From CBDCVY01 sp965223245 (GTDB lineage Bacteria; Nitrospinota; Nitrospinia; Nitrospinales; Nitrospinaceae), in the NCBI GenBank assembly GCA_965223245.1, contig CBDCVY010000013.1, positions 3,472,001-3,536,000 of the forward strand: 64,000 nucleotides of DNA. Reading direction: 5' to 3'. This document shows, piece by piece, positions 1-7,795 of the stretch (its first letter is position 1; every line of letters starts with the position of its first letter). The notes under the pieces were generated by a model. The model was not told the DNA's origin, searched no databases, and was given only the letters and a program-made list of their open reading frames with translations. The position numbers and the translations under genes are program-made.

Positions 1-317
1 CCCGGTTCGGTCAAAATAAATATTCCATTGACAGTAATATCTCCATCGTGGCGACCTTCTAAGCAAACATTGCAATTGAAATTTAAGGGTCCTTCACTTT
101 GATGCTCCAGGGGTAGTAATAACCCCAATTCTGCATTTTGGAATTTTTTATGAAGGCGTTTTTCTTTCCAACAGGTGCCTTTTTTATAAGTTTCTAATTT
201 TCTAATAATTCTAAAGATTTTTTCCCGAACACTTTTTTCGAAAAAACCCTGCGGATCTTTATCCATTAAAAATTCATATTCCGTTTGGGAGAGAACATTT
301 AGTTTTATGGTTTTCAT
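1..317 (-). CDS. Hypothetical protein, truncated by the window edge
   Basis: An open frame starts with ATG at 317 and runs without a stop to base 1, so only the first 105 or so residues are visible (starting MKTIKLNVLSQTEYEF). It begins 8 bases after the stop of the ParA-like ATPase gene, so the two are probably co-transcribed. The visible part is charged and soluble, with two Cys in an N-C-N-V-C context near residue 84, and has no signal peptide. I do not recognise the family. Its position suggests a partner of the upstream ATPase, which is inference only. Confidence 0.6.
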   Translation of the reverse strand, partial: MKTIKLNVLSQTEYEFLMDKDPQGFFEKSVREKIFRIIRKLETYKKGTCWKEKRLHKKFQNAELGLLLPLEHQSEGPLNFNCNVCLEGRHDGDITVNGIFILTEP

Positions 318-325
318 AGGGGCTC

Positions 326-1642
326 TCAGCTAAAGTTGGTAGCAATTTGGGATATTTTTCCCATTAGGGGAGGTTTTTTGGCTGCCGTCAAATATTCCAT
401 GATAGTTTTTTCACCACTTTCCAGAGTGGGGCAGGTCTTATAATCGGATAGGATGGCCCGAGCCACCATATCCATGCAACCACTTAAACTGGGATCCATT
501 TTGTAAAATAGAGTCCCATGGTTGTTGGTAATATTAATGACTTTATGGTTAGGTAACGAGCTTAAAATATGAATCCGTTTTTTTAACTGCTGGTATTTAT
601 CCAGAGTTTCCAAATAATCCTTCAACATGTTAAGGGCATTAGGAATTTCGGACTGATTTTGCCCTCGGTTAAAAATAATTCCGAGTTTTTTATTTTTTAA
701 GGATTGGGCGATTGCATTGTGACCCTTTTGTGCCGTTAATTGAGTTACGTAATTTTTGTCCAACCCGGTTAACTTTCCCGTCTGGAAGTCTGCCAAAAAT
801 TCTTCATAATAATCAATGAAAGAATGTAGTGCATCGATACTTCCATTAATAGCGATGTTGTTGCTCAAATCAAAAACAAAGATGACCTGATCAATTACAT
901 TCATTAATGAAGATAAATGGTTGATGCCTCCTGCGGGAGTATCTAAAATCACATACCGGAATCTATCAAATACCGAATTTAAAAACTCTAGAAACAGGAG
1001 TAAATACTCGGGTTCATTGATTCGTTTGCGATGTCCTCGTTTTCCTAAAACAGGAACCTCCCCGCCAATTATGGAGAAATCATATTCCTCAATAAAATTA
1101 ATGTATTCCTGAACCATGGGCCGGGAATTATGTTCTGCTTGTTTTATGATTTTTCGCAATGCCGGCAGATCAATATTTTTCAATAAGGGTTTCAGTTTTT
1201 TGATTTCCGGAATACTGTGTATACTTCCTCGGTTGAGGAACAATTCATAAGCCGCTAAACCTTCCTTATATTCCATGTGCTGGAACAATTCAGTTTTTAA
1301 GGTTTTAAATAGAACAAAGGCTTTTTGTAATTTTTTATTACGACCCTGCACTTCACCTTCTAAGTAGGCATTGAACCATGTAACAATTTGATAAAGATTC
1401 CGCAAAAAATCGATTTGATAGGTTTTGTTTGCCAGTGTTTCAAACAAGTTATAAAAAGTTTTTCGAGGATGGCAGTCCAATATGCTGGTAATGGTGGGCA
1501 GTCGTAAATCTAAGTCCACTAAACAAATTTGTTTTTTTGGAGAACTTTTTCCTAACAACTGAGTGAGCGCGGCCGTGGTATTGATGGAAAGCGTGGTTTT
1601 TCCAATTCCCCCTTTAGGACCTACAATTGAAATAATCGGCAT
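326..1642 (-). CDS. MinD/ParA-family P-loop ATPase
   Basis: The 438-residue protein opens with a deviant Walker A motif, GPKGGIGKTT (residues 8-17), typical of the SIMIBI class that includes MinD, ParA, FlhG and BcsQ. An acidic VDLDLRLP stretch at about residue 42 fits the switch region and VILDTPAGG near residue 234 fits Walker B. It is much longer than ParA or MinD (about 260 residues); the extra length is a charged helical insertion between about residues 60 and 220. The start abuts the rsmI stop and the truncated gene follows after 8 bases, which points to an operon. Its cargo is unknown; it is distinct from the chromosomal ParA at 3824. Confidence 0.8.
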   Translation of the reverse strand: MPIISIVGPKGGIGKTTLSINTTAALTQLLGKSSPKKQICLVDLDLRLPTITSILDCHPRKTFYNLFETLANKTYQIDFLRNLYQIVTWFNAYLEGEVQGRNKKLQKAFVLFKTLKTELFQHMEYKEGLAAYELFLNRGSIHSIPEIKKLKPLLKNIDLPALRKIIKQAEHNSRPMVQEYINFIEEYDFSIIGGEVPVLGKRGHRKRINEPEYLLLFLEFLNSVFDRFRYVILDTPAGGINHLSSLMNVIDQVIFVFDLSNNIAINGSIDALHSFIDYYEEFLADFQTGKLTGLDKNYVTQLTAQKGHNAIAQSLKNKKLGIIFNRGQNQSEIPNALNMLKDYLETLDKYQQLKKRIHILSSLPNHKVINITNNHGTLFYKMDPSLSGCMDMVARAILSDYKTCPTLESGEKTIMEYLTAAKKPPLMGKISQIATNFS

Positions 1643-2350
1643 TTAATCGGACCCCTCTGACTTGGATTTTGTAGCACCTGCAACGACCAAAGTAATCTCC
1701 CCTTTCCATTTTTTAGATTTTGTTTGTTGAATGACTTCTTGGACTGTTCCTCGAATTACTTCTTCATGCATTTTTGTTAGTTCTCGTGTTATCGCAATTT
1801 GTCGATTCCCGAATACTTCCGCCACTTCTTCGAGAGTTTTTTGGATCCGTTGCGGGGATTCAAAAAGCACGACCGAAGCGGAATGCTGAGCTAACGTTTC
1901 CAATGTTTTTTTTCTCCGTTTTTTTCTTGGGAGAAAACCGGCAAAAATAAATCGGTCGACAGGAAGACCCGAAACAATCAATGATGCTAAAACAGCCGAA
2001 GGTCCCGGCAGCGGGTAAACCTGAATCTCGTTACGGATAGCTAATTGAACTAATTGATAAAGCGGATCCGATACTCCCGGAGTGCCTGCATCGGATACCA
2101 GTGCCACGTCCTGCCCTTCTAACAAGGCGTGAATTAAACCGGGTCCCTTTTTTATTTGGTTATAGCTATTATAACTGGAAAGGGGCGTGGAAATATCATA
2201 ATGGTTTAATAGAATCCGGGTGCGTCTGGTATCTTCTGCAGCAATTAATTGCACCTCCCTCAAAGTTTCCACGGCGCGATACGTGATGTCTCCCAGGTTT
2301 CCAATGGGAGTACTCACGATAAAAAGCGAGCCCTTTTCATTTTTTAGCAT
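1643..2350 (-). CDS. rsmI: 16S rRNA (cytidine-1402-2'-O)-methyltransferase RsmI
   Basis: RsmI methylates the 2'-OH of C1402 in the ribosomal P site using SAM. The 235-residue protein carries the family hallmarks: IVSTPIGNLGDIT at the N-terminus, AAEDTRRTRILL near residue 38, LVSDAGTPGVSDP near residue 85 and PLPGPSA near residue 113, all typical of the tetrapyrrole-methylase fold. It lacks the C-terminal extension of the roughly 286-residue E. coli enzyme; such short forms are common. Its stop is directly adjacent to the start of the ParA-like gene, so the two are likely co-translated. Confidence 0.93.
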   Translation of the reverse strand: MLKNEKGSLFIVSTPIGNLGDITYRAVETLREVQLIAAEDTRRTRILLNHYDISTPLSSYNSYNQIKKGPGLIHALLEGQDVALVSDAGTPGVSDPLYQLVQLAIRNEIQVYPLPGPSAVLASLIVSGLPVDRFIFAGFLPRKKRRKKTLETLAQHSASVVLFESPQRIQKTLEEVAEVFGNRQIAITRELTKMHEEVIRGTVQEVIQQTKSKKWKGEITLVVAGATKSKSEGSD

Positions 2351-2424
2351 ACAGGCTAATTTTACCCGGTCCCTGAGCTAAACTCAATAAATTATTGATA
2401 TAATTAGCGTTATAATTTATTCCA

Positions 2425-2470
2425 CAAAAAAAGGACCTTCAAGCCAATATCGGCTCGTCAGTCCCTTTTA
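2425..2470 (-). terminator. Rho-independent terminator after the bactofilin gene
   Basis: Read on the minus strand, an AAAGGGAC arm pairs with a GTCCTTT arm, with a smaller AGCC/GGCT stem inside the loop, and the distal arm runs into seven T residues. It lies 20 bases beyond the bactofilin stop. Confidence 0.6.
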
Positions 2471-2489
2471 GGTATTTATCGGAAATTAT

Positions 2490-2903
2490 TTAACCTAATG
2501 CTTCTTTTTCGGAGTCTCCGGTTTCATCTTTCATCAAATTAATGATCTTTTTTTCTTTCGGGACCATATTGCATTGACCATCCAAAACGGCTCCCACTTC
2601 TACAAATAAAGAAGGAGTGTTGACGTCACCAATGACTTCGCTGTTCGCATAAATTTCAACACGCGTTGTCGCATGAATGGAACCTTTGATTTTTCCTTTA
2701 CAAATTACCGTTCCTGCTGTGATATCGGCCTCTAAAACTCCCTTTTCTCCAACAATTAATGTGTCCTCAGTTTTAACTTCCCCTTCTAAAGTTCCGTCAA
2801 CTCGAACCGCACCTGCAAATGTGAGTGATCCTTTAAATACGGCATCTTCACCCATATAGGCTTTTATATCTTTTATATTTTCATAATCTTTTTTGCTAGC
2901 CAT
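2490..2903 (-). CDS. Bactofilin (polymer-forming cytoskeletal protein)
   Basis: Bactofilins self-assemble into membrane-associated filaments that organise cell-shape and polar functions. The 137-residue product shows the right-handed beta-helix signature: regularly spaced short repeats such as GSLTFAGAVRVDGTLEGEV, then VICKGKIKGSI and VIGDVNTPSLFVEVGAVLDG, flanked by short disordered tails. I chose the ATG at 2903 (MASKKDY) because a GGGGGGA ribosome-binding site lies just upstream; an in-frame ATG at 2927 would put that site inside the gene. It follows parB on the same strand. Coupling of bactofilins with ParA/ParB is known in other bacteria and is a plausible role here. Confidence 0.88.
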   Translation of the reverse strand: MASKKDYENIKDIKAYMGEDAVFKGSLTFAGAVRVDGTLEGEVKTEDTLIVGEKGVLEADITAGTVICKGKIKGSIHATTRVEIYANSEVIGDVNTPSLFVEVGAVLDGQCNMVPKEKKIINLMKDETGDSEKEALG

Positions 2904-2963
2904 AAAAAAATCCCCCCGCCGATACATTCGGTAGAAAATTTGTTTCTAATTGTTTTTAGTTAT

Positions 2964-3827
2964 TTATTTACCCACTATAATATCACGAATTCTTGTTAAG
3001 TCATCATTAGAATAGTAAGAAATCAATAACTTACCTCCTTTTTTTGCCGGGTGGATGGTCACCTTGGTCCCGACCTTCCGTTCCAGTTCTGTTTCTAAAG
3101 ATTTGATAAAAGCGTCCTTATGGGCAATTTGTACTGCAGGTTTTGCCTTTACGGTCTCTTTTAAATTTTTTACGAATTGTTCTACCTGTCGCACGTTTAA
3201 TGATTGTTTAATTACAGCTAAACGGGCTTCTTCCATTTCTTTTTCGGTTTCCAGCGCTAAAATGGCACGGGCGTGCCCCATGGTTAACCGACCTGAAACT
3301 AAATCATCTTTAAAAGAATGGGACAGCTTTAGCAATCTTAAATAATTGGCGATGGTGGCTCGATTTTTTCCTACTTTTTTCGAGATGGCTTCCTGGGTGA
3401 GTCCAAATTCATGCGACAATTGATGATAAGCTTCTGCTTCTTCAATGGGGTTCAGATCCTCACGATGAATATTTTCTATAAGGGCCAACTGTAAAGACTC
3501 TGTACTGCTGACATCGCGAATCACAGCGGGAATTTTTTTTAATCCCAACTTCTTACATGCTCGCCATCGCCTTTCCCCACAAATCAACTCAAATTGTTTT
3601 TCCCCTTTTTGAACCACCACGGGTTGGATAATTCCGTTTTCTTTTATGGAATCCACTAATTCCTGAAAGGGTCTGTCTTCGAATTGTTTCCGTGGTTGAT
3701 TGGGGTTGGGTGAAATTTCATCGACCAACAGTTCCGTAAGTCCCTCCTTGGCTTCGGTTTCGGTGATTCCCATTTCGAAATCAGGAATCAGGGCATTGAT
3801 TCCTTTTCCAAGTGCTTTTCGATTCAC
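2964..3827 (-). CDS. parB: Chromosome-partitioning protein ParB (Spo0J family)
   Basis: ParB binds parS, clamps DNA and spreads using CTP. The 287-residue protein has the usual order: an N-terminal peptide MNRKALGKGINALIPD that stimulates the ParA ATPase, the NPNQPRKQF motif (about residue 41), the CTP-binding segment ELICGERRWRA (about residue 79), ENIHREDLNPIEEA (about residue 117), and a helix-turn-helix (LTQEAISKKVGKNRATIANY) for parS recognition. Its start overlaps the parA stop by 4 bases (ATGA), indicating translational coupling. Candidate parS sites lie 1.3 and 3.2 kb upstream. Confidence 0.95.
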   Translation of the reverse strand: MNRKALGKGINALIPDFEMGITETEAKEGLTELLVDEISPNPNQPRKQFEDRPFQELVDSIKENGIIQPVVVQKGEKQFELICGERRWRACKKLGLKKIPAVIRDVSSTESLQLALIENIHREDLNPIEEAEAYHQLSHEFGLTQEAISKKVGKNRATIANYLRLLKLSHSFKDDLVSGRLTMGHARAILALETEKEMEEARLAVIKQSLNVRQVEQFVKNLKETVKAKPAVQIAHKDAFIKSLETELERKVGTKVTIHPAKKGGKLLISYYSNDDLTRIRDIIVGK

Positions 3828-4627
3828 GATGATTGATCCATTATGGTTAAAGGTTTGTTGAAGGGTTTAGACCGAGCAATAATTTCTTTGGCCAACTCCA
3901 CGTAAGAATCGGCTCCTGTAGAACGGTTGTCATAAAGAATGACCGGCTTACCATGGCTGGGAGCTTCACTGAGACGAACGTTTCGAGGAATAACTGTTTC
4001 AAGCAGGTTATCCTTGAAATATTTTTTTACCTGCTCATGGACTTGAGCCGCCAGGCTCGTCCGCTTGTCATACATGGTTAATAAAATGCCTTCTATTTTT
4101 AATTCAGGATTGAAGGAATGTTTCACTAACTTCAGCGTCTTCATTAAATGGCTTAACCCTTGAAGAGAATAATACTCACACTGCATCGGTATCAGTACTG
4201 AACGCGATACGTTTAATGCATTCAAGGTGAGCAATCCTAAGGAAGGGGGGCAATCGATCATGACAAAGTCATAATAATTTTCTATGCCATTTAGGGCTAA
4301 TTTTAATTGAGACTCCCGATTCTCCTGACTCACCAATTCAATTTCGGCTCCGGCCAAATCGACAGTCGCAGGAACCAGCTTCAGAGTTTCGACTTCGGTC
4401 TCATGAGTGACTTGGTCTAAACTTGCTCTTCCCAAGAGCAAATCATAGGTTCCCTTGCCTCCTTCCGGCAAACTGACTCCCAAACCACTGGTGGCATTGC
4501 TTTGCGGGTCCATATCGATTAAAAGAACATTTTTTCCTGTTGTGGCTAGACAAGCGGCAAGGTTAATGGACGTGGTGGTCTTTCCAACGCCTCCTTTTTG
4601 ATTAGCAACACTAATGATTTTTGCCAT
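3824..4627 (-). CDS. parA: Chromosome-partitioning ATPase ParA (Soj family)
   Basis: ParA is the DNA-bound ATPase whose ParB-stimulated hydrolysis moves parS complexes. The 267-residue product begins MAKIISVANQKGGVGKTT, with the deviant Walker A motif at residues 10-18. DMDPQSNATSGLG (about residue 38) and VMIDCPPSLGLLT (about residue 121) complete the nucleotide site. It lacks an N-terminal DNA-binding domain, as expected for chromosomal Soj-type proteins. It overlaps parB by 4 bases. The gene order rsmG-parA-parB-bactofilin is typical of origin-proximal clusters. Confidence 0.95.
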   Translation of the reverse strand: MAKIISVANQKGGVGKTTTSINLAACLATTGKNVLLIDMDPQSNATSGLGVSLPEGGKGTYDLLLGRASLDQVTHETEVETLKLVPATVDLAGAEIELVSQENRESQLKLALNGIENYYDFVMIDCPPSLGLLTLNALNVSRSVLIPMQCEYYSLQGLSHLMKTLKLVKHSFNPELKIEGILLTMYDKRTSLAAQVHEQVKKYFKDNLLETVIPRNVRLSEAPSHGKPVILYDNRSTGADSYVELAKEIIARSKPFNKPLTIMDQSS

Positions 4628-4734
4628 AGAATTGATTGGGAAGGGTAAAATAAAAATAAATTAGCACAAAATACGAAACTTTCCAATGCAATTCCCAATC
4701 TAGCGATTGGATGCAATAGGGATTCTCAAAAGTT

Positions 4735-4743
4735 TGTGAATAA
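4735..4743 (-). promoter_or_regulatory. Single DnaA-box-like 9-mer
   Basis: The minus strand reads TTATTCACA, matching TTATNCACA. I saw no second box nearby, so this does not by itself define oriC, though it lies upstream of parA. Confidence 0.25.
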
Positions 4744-4819
4744 ATGATATTTCGACGAACCTGACGAAAATTTATTCCGGGTGCAGCGTCACGCTGCGGC
4801 CCCGGCCGGGGGGTACTTA

Positions 4820-4842
4820 TTATTACCGATGATCGGTAATAA
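4820..4842. promoter_or_regulatory. 23-bp palindrome upstream of parA
   Basis: The arms TTATTACCGAT and ATCGGTAATAA are perfectly complementary around one central G. It lies about 190 bases upstream of the parA start and just downstream of a GC-rich degenerate repeat. A dimeric repressor operator is possible; no T tract follows, so it does not look like a terminator. Confidence 0.4.
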
Positions 4843-4993
4843 ACGCCGAATCCTCAGAAACTTTTCATGAGTTAAGCTTGTCTTTAAAGGAAAAGTGAAA
4901 AATAAGAGGCGATGTGTCCCTCCTTAATAGAAGCTATGGAGCAAAAATCAATAGATACTAGAGGAAAAGCCGATATTCGCCCTCTTTCCTAAA

Positions 4994-5118
4994 GAGACCC
5001 TTGCATAACTCTGATTTTTGAACGAAACATAAAAAATATTAAAATGGAGATTCCTGTGCTCCCTCTTTATTAAAGAGGGTCGGGGTGATTGACTGCCTGG
5101 GGTTTTGAAATTTTCCAA
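4994..5118. repeat. MITE-like element, right end missing
   Basis: The left terminus GAGACCCTTGCATAA is followed by an internal sequence shared with other copies in this window (TTTTTGAACGAAACATAAAA, and a CCCTCTTT/AAAGAGGG stem). The right inverted repeat is absent; similarity fades into the sequence just before the parS site. Confidence 0.6.
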
Positions 5119-5131
5119 CCGGGGGCCGGAT

Positions 5132-5147
5132 TGTTTCACGTGGAACA
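5132..5147. promoter_or_regulatory. parS centromere site
   Basis: TGTTTCACGTGGAACA differs at one base from the canonical palindrome TGTTTCACGTGAAACA. It lies between rsmG and parA, where parS sites usually cluster. ParB encoded at 2964 is the expected ligand. Confidence 0.85.
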
Positions 5148-5203
5148 TTAACTTTTTAAATTGTGACTGGAAAAGGAAAAATTCATAAAATTTTTCATTT
5201 CTG

Positions 5204-5863
5204 CTACTTTTTTTTAAAAACCAACATCTGAGAGAGTTTTCCGCCAATGTCTTTTACCTGATCTTGGTTTTTTAAACGATATTTAGACTGCCAGGAGGTA
5301 TTTTTTTCTTCGTTCTCCATGGACCCCTTTTTCACCACTATAATTCCGCCCGGTTTAAGAAATGAGTCAGCAAGCTGGAAGCATTCGTTCAATTTCCCTA
5401 CGGCTCGAAAAAGCACACAATCATATTGTCCCTGGTGTTCTTCCTGGCTTTGTAATTCCTCGGATCTTCCTCCATATACCTGGGTTTTACCCAATTTTAA
5501 TTCCTCTATTACCGTTGTTAAAAAATTGACTCTCTTTCTGCGACTTTCTACCAAAAGTATTTCGAGACTGGGTGAAAAAATTTTCACTGGGATTCCCGGA
5601 AATCCCGGGCCGCTGCCAATGTCCATTATTTTAAAAGTTTCCTTTATATAAGGAAGGTATTGCAAAGAATCGAAAAAGTGTTTTTCCAAAATGGATTGTG
5701 CTTCTTTTTCAGCGGTTAAATTGTAAGTTTGGTTCCATTTGCGTAGTAATTCCAGGAATTGCTGGATTTGATGAATTCTGGAAGGGGTTAGGCTTTCTTT
5801 TGGAAGGGATAAGTTGGAATGAGTTAACGTAGAATAAATTTGATCCTTAAGGGGAGTCCGCAT
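5204..5863 (-). CDS. rsmG: 16S rRNA (guanine-527-N7)-methyltransferase RsmG (GidB)
   Basis: RsmG methylates G527 of 16S rRNA using SAM. The 219-residue protein has RKWNQTYNLTA (residues 41-51), the SAM motif MDIGSGPGFPGIPVKI (about residue 80), VESRRKRVNFL (about residue 100) and CVLFRAVGKL, all family-specific. It starts 13 bases after the etfA stop, so it may be the distal gene of an etfA-rsmG transcript. mnmG (gidA), the usual rsmG neighbour, is not in the window. Confidence 0.93.
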   Translation of the reverse strand: MRTPLKDQIYSTLTHSNLSLPKESLTPSRIHQIQQFLELLRKWNQTYNLTAEKEAQSILEKHFFDSLQYLPYIKETFKIMDIGSGPGFPGIPVKIFSPSLEILLVESRRKRVNFLTTVIEELKLGKTQVYGGRSEELQSQEEHQGQYDCVLFRAVGKLNECFQLADSFLKPGGIIVVKKGSMENEEKNTSWQSKYRLKNQDQVKDIGGKLSQMLVFKKK

Positions 5864-5876
5864 GAGGACGGCCTAT

Positions 5877-6872
5877 TCATTTTCCGATTATTTTTTTTAT
5901 TTCTTGAGTCAAAACCGGTAAAACCTGCAAAACATCTCCAATAATACCATAATCGCAAACATCAAAAATAGGGGCATTGGGATCATTATTGATCGCAACG
6001 ATACATCGAGAGGAAGACATTCCTGCCAAATGCTGTACGGCTCCGGAAATTCCACATGCAATATACAAATCCGGGCTGACGGTTCGACCGGTTTGACCGA
6101 CCTGGTTCGAATAGTTACGCCATCCATTATCGACAACAGGACGGCTGGCTCCAACCGCGCCCCCCGTAACTTCCGCTAGCTCTTCCAGAAGCTTGAAATT
6201 CTCGGGCCCTTGCATACCCATTCCTCCGGAAATTATGATCCGGGCCTCAGTAATATCTAAGGTTTTACCGGTTTCCTTTCTAATTTCTTTTAAAATACTT
6301 CTTAATTGAGATTCCTGAATAGAGTCCACATCAATATTCTGGATTTTAGTGGGAGATCCTGCGTCCTGATCTTCAGTTCGGAAAATATTAGGACGCAAAG
6401 TGGCAATATGGGGCCCGTCTCCCTTAAAAACCAGAGTGGAAATGGCTTTTCCGGCATATATGGGTCTTTTAACGGTCAAGCCCCTGGAAGCATCGTAGCT
6501 TAAAGCGATACAATCCGTGGCCAAGCCGCAATTGAATTCCCCTGCTAATCCGGCAGCAAGCTCTTTTCCATGATTAGTGGCTCCTAACAAAATTGCATAT
6601 GGGTTTCTTTCTTTTATTATAGGGGTCAGTGCAGTGAGGTAAGCCGAGTGGGTATAAGTCTGTAAGTTTTCATTTTTTAGCTGGATCACCTCGTCCACCG
6701 GAAGCGCCGAAACCGCCTGGTCCATGGGAGTTTCATTGCCACAACACACAACCGCGATCAAGTTTCCATTCAATTCAGTTTTTAGTTTTAACGCGCCTTG
6801 AACGGATTCTTTAGAAATAGATTTTATTTCAGAATCACTGTGCTCGATTATGACCCAAATTTCTTTATTCAT
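5877..6872 (-). CDS. etfA: Electron transfer flavoprotein alpha subunit
   Basis: EtfA binds FAD and passes electrons from acyl-CoA-type dehydrogenases towards the quinone pool. The 331-residue product has the N-terminal ETF domain and the C-terminal FAD domain with IISGGMGMQGPENF, GGAVGASRPVVDNGW, QVGQTGRTVSPDLYI and GISGAVQHLAGM. It has no etfB partner next to it: upstream there is a 212-base gap containing a parS site and then an OsmC-family gene. EtfA is normally encoded with EtfB, so the beta subunit must lie elsewhere or have been separated. Confidence 0.92.
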   Translation of the reverse strand: MNKEIWVIIEHSDSEIKSISKESVQGALKLKTELNGNLIAVVCCGNETPMDQAVSALPVDEVIQLKNENLQTYTHSAYLTALTPIIKERNPYAILLGATNHGKELAAGLAGEFNCGLATDCIALSYDASRGLTVKRPIYAGKAISTLVFKGDGPHIATLRPNIFRTEDQDAGSPTKIQNIDVDSIQESQLRSILKEIRKETGKTLDITEARIIISGGMGMQGPENFKLLEELAEVTGGAVGASRPVVDNGWRNYSNQVGQTGRTVSPDLYIACGISGAVQHLAGMSSSRCIVAINNDPNAPIFDVCDYGIIGDVLQVLPVLTQEIKKIIGK

Positions 6873-6984
6873 AATTACTTTTGGATTACTGTTCTATGGT
6901 TTCGGTTTTTAAATGAGTAGTATTTGTGTGTGTGAAAAGTTAAATTAAAAAATTCTTCTTTCGGGAAGGGTAATTTACAAAAAA

Positions 6985-6998
6985 GTTCCACGTGGAAC
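6985..6998. promoter_or_regulatory. Second parS site
   Basis: GTTCCACGTGGAAC is a perfect 14-bp palindrome and a recognised parS variant. It lies in the gap between etfA and the OsmC-family gene, 1.85 kb from the first site. Confidence 0.8.
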
Positions 6999-7084
6999 AA
7001 TAACAATTCGACAAAAAACATTCCCGATGAAAAATTCCGGCCAGACTGGAGGGAGGCCTCCAGTCTGTTCATCCGAAGATTAAA

Positions 7085-7513
7085 TTAACTTTTGAGTGTG
7101 GCTTTCAAAGAAATTTCCGGACCTGCTAATGCTTTGGAAACAGGACAGCCATTTTTTGCGCCTTCCGCTTGTTCCTGGAATTTGGCTTCATCTATGTCCG
7201 GAATGCTTGCTTCCATGACTAAATCAATTTTTGTGATGGCAAAACCACCTTCAACAGCTTCTAAATGAGCGGTTGCAGTGGTTTCTACCCAATTCGGATT
7301 GAACCCTGCCTTGCCTAATCCTGCCGAAAACGCCATGGAATAACATCCGGCATGAGCCGCTGCTATTAATTCTTCCGGGTTCGTTCCATCTCCACTCTCA
7401 AATCTAGAAGGAAACGAGTAAGCACCTTCATAGGCACCACTTCCTAATTTCATTGTTCCTTTTCCCTCTTTTAAATTTCCTTCCCATCGAGCACTTGATG
7501 ATCTTGCTGGCAT
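7085..7513 (-). CDS. OsmC/Ohr-family peroxidase
   Basis: OsmC proteins reduce organic hydroperoxides through a pair of cysteines. The 142-residue product has the first Cys in AAHAGCYSMAFS and the second in KNGCPVSKAL, spaced as in the OsmC subfamily, plus GDGTNPEELIAAAHA ahead of the first. The length is normal. It is probably monocistronic, with a roughly 280-base upstream spacer shared divergently with the two-component pair. The native substrate is not visible from sequence. Confidence 0.9.
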   Translation of the reverse strand: MPARSSSARWEGNLKEGKGTMKLGSGAYEGAYSFPSRFESGDGTNPEELIAAAHAGCYSMAFSAGLGKAGFNPNWVETTATAHLEAVEGGFAITKIDLVMEASIPDIDEAKFQEQAEGAKNGCPVSKALAGPEISLKATLKS

Positions 7514-7795
7514 GTTTTTCTTTCCTTTCTATAAAAATTTGAGAAGGGTACTTGTCCCCCCGTCCCCTTGGTTAAATATTGGTGCTTTATTTAGATGAAA
7601 AAACCTAGTAACGGTAGCAAATTGTTTTATCGGTCTCAAGAATAAAGAAACAATACCCGGGAAGCAATCAATATTATTTAATATGCCCAATTTGGCTTAA
7701 TTTAAATATTCATTGGAATATTTTCTTTGAAAATCGAATATGATAGAGTCGTAAATGCTATTCATTATATATAGTTCCTTATTGAATGTAATTTT

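Noticed and set aside
4628..5203. Candidate oriC between parA and rsmG
   Set aside because: Only one DnaA-box-like 9-mer and no AT-rich iteron cluster were found, so the parS sites support proximity but not an origin here.
4948..5247. A minus-strand open frame of about 99 codons between parA and rsmG
   Set aside because: It runs through a MITE-like repeat and the parS site and overlaps the end of rsmG, with no recognisable protein features.
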